NCBI RefSeq assembly: GCF_026745355.1
Contig: NC_079210.1
Span: 16,414,922 to 16,478,921, forward strand
Length of the DNA: 64,000 nt
Reading direction: 5' to 3'
From: Beta vulgaris subsp. vulgaris
Taxonomy: Eukaryota > Streptophyta > Magnoliopsida > Caryophyllales > Amaranthaceae
Part shown: one piece after another, positions 35,148 through 45,345 of the stretch
Position numbering within the stretch: the first letter of the stretch is position 1
Layout: each line of letters starts with the position of its first letter
Position numbers and translations under genes: made by a program
Notes under the pieces: generated by a model
What the model was told of the DNA's origin: nothing
Database searches by the model: none
What the model saw: only the letters and a program-made list of their open reading frames with translations

Positions 35148-36279
35148 TATTTACGTGGCTTAAAAATATATCCAACTTATTTATGGTTTCGGGCTATTTA
35201 TGGATATAATTTTTTAAAAATAATGGAGGCCTATTCTTGAATCAAACTTATTTATAGAATTTTAGAACGAACAATATACTGAAATTTCACCTGGCACACG
35301 CAAAGAATAAAACCTAACACCACAAAGCCCAACATCACAACAAGTATTTTATTTCTAGCTAGCCTGCTTCACCTGGCACATGCAAAGAATAAAACCCAAC
35401 ACCACAAAGCCCAACACCACCACAAGCTTTTTCCAGCTGGCCTGCACTCCTGCCCACTGTACTCCTATCCCCTGCATCCCTACTACCTACGTATGGGCTC
35501 CACCACACAAGCCTAGTTGGAAGGTCCATCATTTCCCTTTTGCTGATATTTGCAGTCAACATCATTTCATACGTCTACTGTTTTTGGGCTTACAAAATTT
35601 TTATCCTTTATAAAAATTTTGCAACGTAAATTTTTTCCTTTACAAAATTTACAAACAAACTTAAAGCGAAACATAATTAATTAAAATGAAAGGCGTAGTA
35701 AGGTTAATTAGTAAAATAAACATACATAATTTAAGTAATATAATAACCCGACATAATTAATAAAACAATGAAGAAGGCAAAAAATATTCATCAAGGTTAC
35801 AAAAGGCTAAATAGAAGGCCAATAAGACATAAATTGGAAAATTAGGCCTTCATAATTCCATAGTTCATTATCCACTTCCAATCCAATCACAGACCATGAA
35901 AATATGACATAATAGAACATAAACCCTTGTAAAATAAAATATAGAATATGAAATATCAAGACTTAATAATGGGAATTTTGAATAGATGTTTGGCCGTCTA
36001 GTAGTGTTTTAGTATACGAATTTGGGATAGTAGTACATGTTTGCCTTAAATATGTATAATATATGCCTTAAATATATAAGTCAGTGTAAAAATATCAATT
36101 ATGCTAATTGAAAAGGTTAATTTTGCAAAACATATATGAAGAGATATGAATGTCATGTACTCTGATCTGATCTTTCTTTAATGCAATACAAATTTAGCTT
36201 ATGCTGATGTAATGATGTACTTAGTACGAAAATCATGTACTCACATTAGCCCATTGAGTACATAAGCTTCACAATTCAA
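35148..36279. other. AT-rich intergenic stretch
   Basis: No gene recognised. It contains an 82 bp tandem duplication at 35288-35451 and otherwise low-complexity AT-rich DNA. The short frames at 35359-35613 lie in the duplicated pyrimidine-rich part and look like chance. Confidence 0.4.
35288..35451. repeat. 82 bp tandem duplication
   Basis: CACCTGGCACACGCAAAGAA at 35288 and CACCTGGCACATGCAAAGAA at 35370 start two copies that stay similar through AAAGCCCAACA and AGCCTGC/GGCCTGC. A few substitutions and a small gap separate them. Confidence 0.75.
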
Positions 36280-36287
36280 TATAAATA
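36280..36287 (+). promoter_or_regulatory. TATA box of the ORF at 36362
   Basis: TATAAATA lies 82 bp before the ATG and is followed by a C/A-rich leader with many CACAA and CCA runs, as in plant transcription starts. Confidence 0.45.
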
Positions 36288-36361
36288 CCCCCATCCCTAA
36301 TTCTATCCCACACAAATCCACAAAAATCACCAACAACACTTCATCCTTAACCCATTCACAT

Positions 36362-37208
36362 ATGGCCAATTCATATCCTATACTACCCCCACCACCTGAT
36401 TATATTTATGAACACACCCCAGATTTTGTGGTTAGGCAAACTCCCCCCTTTATTACGGATTATGCTGAAGTCAATGTTAATCAACATGTTTACTTTTACC
36501 ACATTCCAACAAATGAAGTGTCTGAAGAAAATCGAGTGTACCTAAGTGCTACACAAGTAAGGAACTTAATGAGAATTCCTTTTTGTTCATGGCCTCCACA
36601 TATGTTAACATTATACTCCCTCTGATTCCTAAGGATCTTCCTTCTTATTGTTTCTACGGATACCAAGGAGGATCCGTTTGTGTGGGGTGTGTGGTGGGTA
36701 AAGTAAGAGAGAGAAATAGGTTAAGATAAATAAACAAATAAAAAAGGGTTAAAGTAGAAGAGAGAAAGGGAGTAAAATTGAATTAATAATGTTATGGTGG
36801 ACCATATGATAGGGACGTGAGAGGGTAAAAAGGAAAAAAAATTCCAAATAATTAATAAAGTAAAAGGGGGAAGATCTTTTGGAAACACACTTAAAAGGAA
36901 AGACGGAAGAGCTTTAGGAAACGGAGGGAGTATATGGTTGGGCCCGACGTCTACGTTAATTACGTGTACGTACCTTTAATGGGTGATTTGAGGGGCCTTC
37001 CAAAAGTTGTTCGGGTCTTCATAAAGTGGGAGATGATGCAACTCGATACGCAATGCGTGGAACATATAATTGTTCCATGACGTTTAGATTCGAAAGTATA
37101 ATGGAACCTTATCCCATCATGTACAAAAGAGGAAGAGTTTTACTCTTGCGCACGCGACCATGTCATGTATGCATGGCTACATTTGAAGATTCCATGGAGA
37201 TTTTCTAG
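36362..37208 (+). pseudogene. Unidentified ORF split by a Stowaway MITE
   Basis: A plausible gene start (TATA box, A/C-rich leader, ATG) encodes MANSYPILPPPPDYIYEHTP and continues to 36613, where a MITE is inserted. Taking the MITE and one TA copy away keeps the frame open into YMVGPDVYVNYVYVPLMGDL. A one-base slip near 37026 then separates VRVFIK from GDDATRYAMRGTYNCSMTF and the stop at 37206. The protein would be about 175 residues with no signal peptide or membrane segment. I do not recognise the family. The preserved frame argues that the ORF was real before the insertion. Confidence 0.5.
36616..36930. mobile_element. Stowaway MITE inside an ORF
   Basis: A 315 bp element with the classic CTCCCTC terminus: left CTCCCTCTGATTCCTAAGG, right AGGAAACGGAGGGAG, and TA on each side (36614-36615, 36931-36932). 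It has no coding capacity. It interrupts the ORF that begins at 36362. Confidence 0.85.
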
Positions 37209-37342
37209 GTGATAGGGCGAATGAATCAGATAATATTGTCATTAAAGAATAGGTTGGAAGGCAAGACAATTGCTATAGGCCATTCAATTTACTAAAGATA
37301 AGCCCCAAAACGAACAATCGTTCCCCGACAATTGCGTTACGT

Positions 37343-37777
37343 AATCCAATTATAATATGGAGTGCGAGGGGAATAACGAGGCCAGGGTTCATCTATAATT
37401 TGTTCTCGATTATTCGCGACGATCCACCTCGATTCATTGTATTACTAGAGATTCGGGCAACAACTAATCAATTCCACTCTATATGGTACTGTGTAGGAGG
37501 AGCAAACATGTGTTGGCTCCATGCACCAGGATATCGTCAAACTTGGGGGACCGTTGTTATGTGGGATCCAACTAAAATAATTGATTTTAGCACCATTCCC
37601 GTAAATGACATAGAGGATATAAGGATGAAGATTTTGCTAAAGGTAATTGAGCTTAATACTCTATATCAGAGTTTTTATAAATTAAATATTAACAATATAA
37701 AATTAAGATTATTTTGTGTAGGGGCGATGAGAAGGAAACTGGGCGGAAGACATTTTGTCGTTACGAAGCGCCTTTAA
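37343..37777 (+). pseudogene. LINE (L1-type) endonuclease fragment
   Basis: An open frame from NPIIIWSARGITRPGF through FIVLLEIRAT to GYRQTWGTVVMWDPTKI follows the N-terminal endonuclease/exonuclease/phosphatase fold of plant L1-type LINE ORF2. The family pattern is W-N-C-R-G near the start, then L-x-E-T and G-G-I-W-v-x-W. Here the N of WNCRG is Ser, the Glu of the second motif is kept (LLEIR), and GGIW is TWGT. No reverse transcriptase follows. A 5' part of a decayed LINE is the best reading; similarity is modest. Confidence 0.4.
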
Positions 37778-38120
37778 TATCGGCTATTATATGTGTCTTA
37801 TATGTAATGTTTTTTTTTTAATGAATTTTAGCTTTTAAATGTTTAGTAATGTTAATTCTTTGTTATGGTTTTATGTTGGTTTTATTTAGTACTGTTATGT
37901 AGTTATGTTAATGTTAATGTTATTGTTATATGTTATTATAATTAATGTCAATGCTTTGTTTTATGCTTTGTTTCTGCTTTGGAGCCCACCCAATTAATAA
38001 TGTGCATTTCGAATAATGAAATCCCACCCCAAACACATGTTATTTAGAAAGGAAACACACTTTGTTAGAACCCTCAAACTCCGAGATGTAAGAGGAGTCG
38101 GGTTCCACTACATGGAGTTA
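37778..38120. other. T-rich spacer
   Basis: Simple T/A-rich sequence with repeated GTTATGTTAATGTTA-like words (about 37880-37950). No gene recognised. Confidence 0.4.
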
Positions 38121-38122
38121 CG

Positions 38123-38634
38123 GTGGTCTGGAGAAGAAACCTTCTGAAGTGTTGCCACCGGCATGAAGCCAGAATTCGGATTGCTAACGGCAGATCTAAC
38201 GCCGGGAGAAATTTCTTTAATGGTTCTTCTTGGTCGGTATATCTTCATTTTATGATCCAATTTTTTTTTAACATTCTATATGAACCACCTCCATATTTGA
38301 TGTATTAATTATGAAATTCATTGGTTTTAGGATGATTACAGTGGGTTCTTCATTTGGGAAGATGATTTGAAGAATGCTGATAATGAATGAACATTTGAAG
38401 AACAAATATGCTATACTTCAACAATTCATGGAGGTGAACAAAAAATTGCAAGCAAAGGTGGTTAAATTGAAGGATGCGAAAGTCGAATTGCAAAAAACAA
38501 ACAAAGATCTGCAAGTGAGGCTGGATGCCATGGGTGGGAGGGAGAAGATCTTCATTATGAGTTGTTTAGGGTTAATTGTTTTTTTATGGGTTATCAAAAG
38601 AAAGTTGTGTCATTTTGTGATGGAAGCAAGTTAG
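38123..38634 (+). pseudogene. GRF-type zinc-finger / coiled-coil / TM protein relic
   Basis: Small plant protein type: one GRF zinc finger, a coiled coil, and a C-terminal membrane helix. Exon 1 (to 38236) carries CCHRHEARIRIANGRSNAGR followed by NFFNGSSW, matching the first half of a GRF finger (Cys, His, then N-x-GR-x-F). An intron runs 38237-38330. Exon 2 gives DDYSGFFIWEDDL where C-G-F-F-x-W-x-D is expected, so a zinc-binding Cys has become Ser. A one-base shift near 38380 leads to a heptad-rich stretch (about residues 10-50 of the 38374 frame) and the hydrophobic helix IFIMSCLGLIVFLWVI. Gene function in the family is unclear. Confidence 0.5.
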
Positions 38635-38927
38635 TTCGTTAAATTATGATTAGTAATTGTAAGTTGTCTAATTTTACAATGGAATTACGGATTAAAACAT
38701 GTTTCGTGTATATTTGTGGTTCCCTATTTCACTTTATAATATAATTTCGCAACTTTTATAAGAATATTTTGAAGGTGATTATGAAAACTGTAAGTGACAT
38801 GTATGCACTATATTTGTTGATATGATTTATTAATTCTCTGATCGGAGTCATTTATTCACTGATATGATTCACTTATTCTCTGATATGATTCTATTAGTAA
38901 ATGATATGGTTAACTTATGTTCTTTCA

Positions 38928-39110
38928 TATGATAGTCGGTCACTAATAATAAGTAGTAACTTGCCTAAATAAGAGTTTAGGCAAGTTATAGTCGGTCATT
39001 AATAGGTACTAACTTGCCTAAATAGGAGTTTTTATATGATAGTCGGTCACTAATAAGTAATAACTTGCCTAAATAGGACTTTATATATGCTAGTCGGTTA
39101 CGAATAGCAC
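38928..39110. repeat. Minisatellite, about four 51-56 bp units
   Basis: TAGTCGGT starts units at 38933, 38989, 39040 and 39091. Each carries CACTAATAA and TAACTTGCCTAAATAGGAG. The first unit adds TTTAGGCAAGT, forming an almost perfect hairpin with ACTTGCCTAAA (38959-38986). Confidence 0.75.
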
Positions 39111-39400
39111 ATATAATATGGTTCCTTATGTTCACAATTTGTGATATAGTTCATTTAATAAGTAATATGATTTCCTTTGTATATGACATGATTCATTCAA
39201 TATATAATTTGATTCGTTTAATATATGATATACTTGACATTACAACAAACATTACCAAACATACTTACTTAAACATACATTACTTAATAGGAACCAATAG
39301 TCATAGCTATATTACTTAACATTACTTAACATAAATAACTAATGATGGCCGAATTTTCCAAAACATTACTAAACATTACACACATAAATAACTTATTTAT
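39110..39400. other. AT-rich stretch, no gene
   Basis: Degenerate TATATGATATGATT-type words. A 63-codon frame (39128-39319) is Ile/Tyr/Asn-rich and follows the simple-sequence bias; not a gene. Confidence 0.4.
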
Positions 39401-40113
39401 CCCGTGCAATTGATGACGACCTATATAACATCCCCATTAAGAACACCTTCACGGTCAAAGGTACCTTCTAGATCAACAAGTGCCTATTCATGATACAATA
39501 TAACAACTGCGGGGTCTATCCCCTCCGTAGACACCCACAACTCAGCAAGTCTACCAATTTTGATACTGCATTTCATGCGGAATGCCCTAACAGTGGGCTT
39601 GGTTTGCAGATCTCGCATTGTAACCAAGTAGTATTCCGGACCAACGTACGGATCAGCAGCAACACCTGACTGTAATTATACACATTTACATACAAATCTT
39701 ACTATAGTAACATATATATACTTATACATATACTTAAACATATAATTAAAAGTGGATTACTTATTTATAATTATTTCTTACTTCTTACTAATTATAAAGA
39801 ACATTTACTCACGCTATATATAAAGAACATTTACTCACACTATATAAGGGCATACATGTAAAATCTATAATAGTTAAAAATAAATCCTTTTGTTCAAACT
39901 ATTTATTGGTGGACATTTGTACACATTTATATAGAAATATTACTATAAAAAAATATATATATACTTAAACAACTTTTACTTACACTAGAGGACAATATAT
40001 AAGGGTCATACATACATATAAAATTTGTAATATAAATCTGTACACAAAAACAATTAATTTTCGTAAAAACTTTTAATTGGACAATTGTTTACCTTTGAAA
40101 AAGTGAGTACAAC

Positions 40114-41553
40114 CACTAGTAGAACAATTGCTTATTGTTGCGGTAATATTGTCGCGGTTTTATCCATACGCCGCAATATATCACGTAAAAAGAAAAGAAA
40201 AAATAAAAAATAACCATATTGCTGCGGTTTTGACCAAAAACCGCAGCAATATGTTTTCAACGGAAAATTTTGAAAAAGAATTTGACTTTTTGACCAGACA
40301 TATCACTGCGGTTTCTGACAACAACCACAACAATATATTAAAATATTATTAAAAAATTATATTTTCTTATCGCCATTAACTTCATAAGCCTATTGCTGCG
40401 GTTCCTTAAACACCTGCTGCAATAGACTTTTTCTTTTTCATATAAAATGCGCGACCCAAGTAGGGTTTCTCAAAAGTCTTTTAAACACATACACAGACAT
40501 ACAGTTGTTTTTCCTACTCTCCTCTTCCTATCTCTCTCGCCTCTTCCTCTTCCGACTCTCCTCTTTCCTCCTTCGCCGACCATCCTTCGCCAGCAACAGA
40601 CTGCTCGCTCGTCTGCCGACCATCATTCGTCGCTCGTTCATTGGTTGTGTCGCTCGTTCGTCAGCCCTTCGTTCGCTCCTTCGTCGGCCCTCGTCGCTCC
40701 TTCGTCTGCCCTCGTCGCTCCTTCGTCTTCCCTTGTCGCTCCTTCGTCGGTCGTTCGTTGCTAATCTCTTCCTTCGTCGTTCCCTCGTCGTTCGCTCGAC
40801 CTCTTTGTCATTCGCTCGACTTTGTTTGTTGTGTGTTTTTCTGTGGTTTGATGTTTTTTTTTACAATTTTCAGATTTTTTTTGTAGTATATTTTTCTTTT
40901 TTTTTTTTGTTTTTTAATTACAATTTTTTAGTGTTGAGTTACAGTTTCATATTGTTATACTGTGTAGTTTTTTCTGATTTTTTTTAAATATATTTTTCTG
41001 GTTTTTTTATATTTGTTTAATTACAGTTTCTTAGTGTTATAGTTATAGTTTCTTAGTGTTATATTTTTACATAGTTTTTTTAGATTTTTTTTTTTCGATT
41101 TTCATATTTTCAAGTTTCTTAGTCTTTTCATAACAATTTCTTAATTTTGTAGTTTCTCTTTTGTATTGAGTGTTTGTAACAGTGGATTGTTGTTGATATG
41201 TAACATATTATAATGGTACTATAATCACAAAATATTTGCGCCTCGAGAAATTTGAACAAAAAATAATTTTTTTTTACCCACCCAGCGTCTATTGCTGCGG
41301 TTTTAGGTAGAAACCGCAACAATATGCATATTTCCCTAGAAATTGCAGCAATATGTTGTACTATTCTGATATAAAATACTAATATTGCTGCGGTTTTTCC
41401 CAGAAACCGCAGCAATATGTTCAAATGTTGCCGCAGTCTTAAACCGCAATAATATATTTATTACTTATTGCTACCTCCTTAATTGCTACGCGGCCAAAAC
41501 CGCCGCAATAAGCCACTTAATGACTGCAACAATAAGCATTTATTCTACTAATG
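40114..41553. mobile_element. Non-autonomous CACTA transposon, 1440 bp
   Basis: The left end CACTAGTAGAACAATTGCTT and the right end, read inversely, CATTAGTAGAATAAATGCTT form terminal repeats. The 3 bp target duplication is AAC (40111-40113, 41554-41556). Both ends carry many direct and inverted copies of ATTGCTGCGGTTT and AAACCGCAGCAAT, the subterminal repeat pattern of CACTA transposases. Inside is a TATA-like TATAAAAT (40441), a CT-rich leader, TCGTCGGCCCTCGTCGCTCC-like repeats (about 40670-40800) and a T-rich tract. No transposase is present. Confidence 0.9.
40660..40800. repeat. CGTCGCTCCTTCGT short tandem repeats in the CACTA
   Basis: Repeats of about 27 bp built from CTCGTCGCTCCTTCGTC give the overlapping Ser/Ala/Leu/Arg-rich frames here. 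I read these frames as repeat products, not genes. Confidence 0.6.
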
Positions 41554-41800
41554 AACCTCAGTGTCGTCGAACCCGTACACAAAAGAATTTGTGTCGGACC
41601 TTAAGTATTGACCCCGACACATGAGATACAGGTCGCCGGGCTCCACCCCGACATATTTGGCGTTAAAGGAATATAATTCCTAAAGTAGAGTATGTAAACC
41701 TAACACATATGGCACACCATTATCAGCAAGATCACCAGGTTTAACATGAACCAAAATTTCTTCAATATCTACCATCTCTCTAACTCTCTCAATTTTTCCT

Positions 41801-42490
41801 CTACTACAGTTTTTGCAAAATTGAACAACTCCACTTACTTGCTTTCTAGTTGTAGTCGTTAGACGAGTGAATATAATTAGTTAGGTATGATACATTAATA
41901 TTTCTCACTCCTCATTAATTACAAAGTCCTAAAATATTACAAGTTATGCTTGCTTATGTGAGTCAATACTTTTACAAGCTAAGGTATGATAACCTTGTTG
42001 TTGGCCCATCTTTCGGCCCAGACACTCACCCTTCAATATTCAACACATTTATTTGACCTAGCCTTTTACTGTTGTTTTGTCTCCTTATTTGGCCCAGCAC
42101 GCACCCTTCAATATCTAACATAATTTATTCCATCCAACCACCCTTTTACTGTTGTTTTGTCTCCTTCTTTCATTTTTTCTTTAGGCCTCCGCATTTCTTT
42201 GCTTTGGGCCGCATGAAATTCCTTACATTTTGCACAAAGGAACAACAACAACACCACACATATTTACATAAAGTAACAAATGCACATAATCAACTCATAA
42301 CATTAATAATATTAAATATACATAAAGAACTCATAATTTTAACTTCATCAACTTTATCCACTCTCATAAATCACCAGGTTTTTCAAGTTCACAAAATAAT
42401 ACACTAACAATACATCATAACTCCACCAAATTATACACCATAACACATCTCAACAAACAAACACCATCCATCCCCAACACCACCAGCTTC
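41801..42490. other. Non-coding stretch between the UBL and FRS relics
   Basis: Contains two near repeats of a CACCCTTCAATAT...CCTTTTACTGTTGTTTTGTC segment (about 42030-42085 and 42106-42170). No gene recognised; the 111-codon frame at 42072-42407 lacks any domain signal. Confidence 0.4.
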
Positions 42491-43194
42491 CTACTTCAAA
42501 TTAGAAGACAGTAAATTGGATGCAGCTGCGGATCCACTCTCCAATACGCTTCCCCCATCTTCGGGTGTCACTAAAAGACGTGTAAAGTAATCTAAGGATC
42601 CATCTCCATCAAGCATTTGAAAACTTCTTGTTGTTGAGTTTGACTGTTCCATCTAAGAATATGGATTATACATAAATAAACATTAAAAAATAACCCCTAC
42701 TAACATAGATAAAATTAGACTTCGTATACATGTAAATAGACGCTTACAGACGTAGCACTCAGGGTACATGTCATAGTAGAAATCCCTTCCCCGTCCTATT
42801 AACAACCAACAACAAAAAATCTTAAGTAATTATGAATATATTTCCTTCCTACATTTTTACTTCTTTATATAAAACCTACATGTTACCTTCTAATAAGTTT
42901 GTATGAAGCCTGTTTTTTTCCATTTTCTATTTTGTTCGTTATAACTAACTGGGTTAACCTTTTTCCATTTTCTATTATGTTGGTTATAACTAACTCGCTT
43001 TACCTTCTAATAAGTATAGATTGGTTATAACTTACCCCCTACCTTGGTTCAACTTACTTCTAATGATTATGAAATGTCAAAAATAATGTTCTATTAAATC
43101 TCATACCTGCTGTTGGCTAGGAGATGAAAAATGAACAACACCTTCTACTTTCGTTGTTGCCTTCTTCTTCTGCATTGGTTTACTCACTAGTGGA

Positions 43195-43570
43195 AAAAAC
43201 CTTATATGTCCTTAGTATCAGATGTGGTTTTTGTAAAACCGCATCGGAAAATGAAAAAAAAAATTGGGAGGAAAATTTGGCAAACAATTTCTGATGCGAT
43301 CCTTAAAAATCCGCATAAGATTTTAAATCTGATGCGGTTTTTAATGACCCTGATGCGGTTCATTGCACCGTATCCGAAAATGGCTTACTAAACCCCTCTG
43401 CAAAAAAACCAACTTCCACTTTTATTTCGCGAACGCTCAAAAAATCCCAAGCACTTACTCTTGTGCACCACCACCAACGCCAGCTCCACACCACTGCCCC
43501 AGCTCGACGCACCACCACACCGGCAACCACCTCACTCTTACGCACCACCACCAACGTCGGCCACCTACGC
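43195..43570. mobile_element. CACTA-like 5' end fragment in the FRS gene
   Basis: CACTAGTGGAAAAAACC at 43195 is followed by repeated GATGCGGTTTT and reverse-complement AAAACCGCATCGGAAAA words, the pattern of a CACTA subterminal region. A GC-rich leader with many CACCACCA runs follows. It interrupts the coding sequence between GATEHDKTSC and KPMQKKKATTKVEG. No matching right terminus is seen, so the element is truncated or its right edge is uncertain. Confidence 0.55.
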
Positions 43571-44703
43571 ATGACGTTTTGTCATGCTCTGTTGCACCAA
43601 GTTCTAGCTGCAGGGGGTCCTTATTCTTTGCTGCTTTCTTCTTAGTTGCCTTCTCCAACACTGCTTTCTTCTTTGTTGCTTCCTTTGCACCTGTATAGTA
43701 CCGGACACTTCGGGTGCTATGAGCCACCATTCGGTAAAGGGGGTCTATCACATTAAACTTCTGCATAGGATCAACTTCATGACTTTCAAGATCTATTTTA
43801 CGTTTCTTACCCTTCTCCATAGTGAAAGGAGAACTCTTCTTCTTACCCTTCCCCTCAACAGCATTCGGTGTTGACTCCTCAACCTCTCCATTCACTCTAC
43901 TCCTAACCATCACAACATTCTCATCAACTCTAATGTTTAATAACTACAACGCCTCTCTAAATATTGCAACCGCTTCCTCATAAACAACAGCTTTCTCACA
44001 AATAGGAACAAATATATCAAACAACATGTCATACCTCCAGACCTCATCCGTTTTCGACGGGTCGTGATAAGCCACATTCACTCTAGTATGCTTACGTTGC
44101 ACATCTTTTCTCGATCTCCGTAAAATATACTTCTCCAGAACATCAACTTGATCATGCATTTCATACGCCATGATCATGAGCCTACACATAATGCCTTGGT
44201 ACTCAAACCTTTTACATGAACAACTTACATCCTTCGATAGACAGGCAAAGATTAGATTGTAATTTCGTTTCTTCTTCGACGGAATTTCTTTGTTTGTCTC
44301 CCTACATCTAATCCACACATGATCCTCAACTACATGCTCCACAGCATGACCCGATAACATATTCTTACCATGAAAAATCAAGAAATTGGTTCGTGTACAC
44401 TCCCTTTGCACCTCCTTGAATTTCGCATCGGTGTACAACTTTTGAAAAACCGGTTGTACTACAAAATCAGTAATCAATTGCGGCACATATCGGGTTGAAT
44501 TGGCATTACATTCCTTCTCATCATTTGCACGGATCTCCATGGCCTCACAATACCTTTCGGCAAACTCGAACAACCTTGTGTGCTTATTGACATATCCATC
44601 AAAGAAACAATTAATACTCTCCACTCGTTGGGTCGTCTTCATTCCTGCCCAAAACATATACCGCAGATATGCGGGGACCCACATTTCCCTTTCACGGAAT
44701 AAT

Positions 44704-45345
44704 CCTGCATAGAAGTTCAAAATCTATTATACAATGAGCAAGAAAAATTATTGTTTTTGCATACTATATATTCATTTTCCATATATACATACAATTACAA
44801 TTCATCACAAAATTCATAGTATGTATTATATAAGTTTCCCCATCAAAATTTATATTCATAGCATGATTAGTTTCCATAGCATCATTTATACAATACTACT
44901 AATAACTAATAAACCTAGCACAAATATAGTCTCATATATACACTACTTGTAACATATATACACTACTTGTAACATTTTCAGCTCAAGATAGTATGTATCG
45001 TTTATACACTACTAATAACATTTCGTCTTTCACGCTTAAAGTTCCAGCATTATTAATAAGTTACTAAACCAAACACAATCCGTTTTCACTTTTCTTGCTC
45101 GATTACACTACTGAATAACATAGTCTATTTTTAACCATTACATTATTTATAAATATTTATCAGATTTACACTAATAAGATTTCCTAATACACATTATACT
45201 AACATTCCTGATTTTTTATCACACTCTTACAGTAAAAATAGAATTATTATTACTCATCAGTGTATCATAATTTTAAACAGAATTATTATTACATACATAA
45301 TTACTGATTTTTTCCCACTAACTAGCCATTTATAACTTCATTTAC
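44704..45345 (-). other. Intron of the FRS-type gene
   Basis: Starts GTAAAT at 45345 and ends CTATGCAG at 44704. AT-rich, with a short tandem ATATACACTACTTGTAACAT pair near 44936-44975. No gene inside. Confidence 0.6.

Larger units (their letters stand above)
39421..41800 (-). pseudogene. Tandem ubiquitin-like (UBL plus SUMO-like) gene split by a CACTA element
   Basis: Minus-strand gene relic. An upstream part near 41783-41712 reads MVDIEEILVHVKPGDLADNG. A second part (about 41690-41554) reads VGVEPGDLYLMCRGQYLRS then YGFDDTEV, the C-terminal half of a ubiquitin-like fold. The CACTA element 40114-41553 sits exactly here. Beyond it VLTFSK continues in frame to a GTAAAC donor at 40093. The next exon starts at 39669 after an ACAG acceptor, in phase. 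It reads DPYVGPEYYLVTMRD, AFRMKCSIKIGRLAELW, DPAVVILYHE, a TAG, then ALVDLEGTFDREGVLNGDVI. That order (F-R-M-K, then D-P, L-Y, D-x-x-G, N-G-D-V-I) is SUMO-like. No C-terminal diglycine follows; the stop at 39421 comes directly after. Confidence 0.6.

Noticed and set aside
35359..35613. Short proline/threonine-rich frames on both strands
   Set aside because: They overlap an 82 bp tandem duplication in a pyrimidine-rich stretch and have no domain or start context.
38928..39110. CRISPR-like array of direct repeats
   Set aside because: Units are contiguous and degenerate with no unique spacers, and the DNA is plant nuclear.
40447..40987. Overlapping Ser/Leu/Arg-rich frames inside the CACTA element
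   Set aside because: They arise from CGTCGCTCCTTCGT tandem repeats and a T-rich tract in three frames at once; no family signal.
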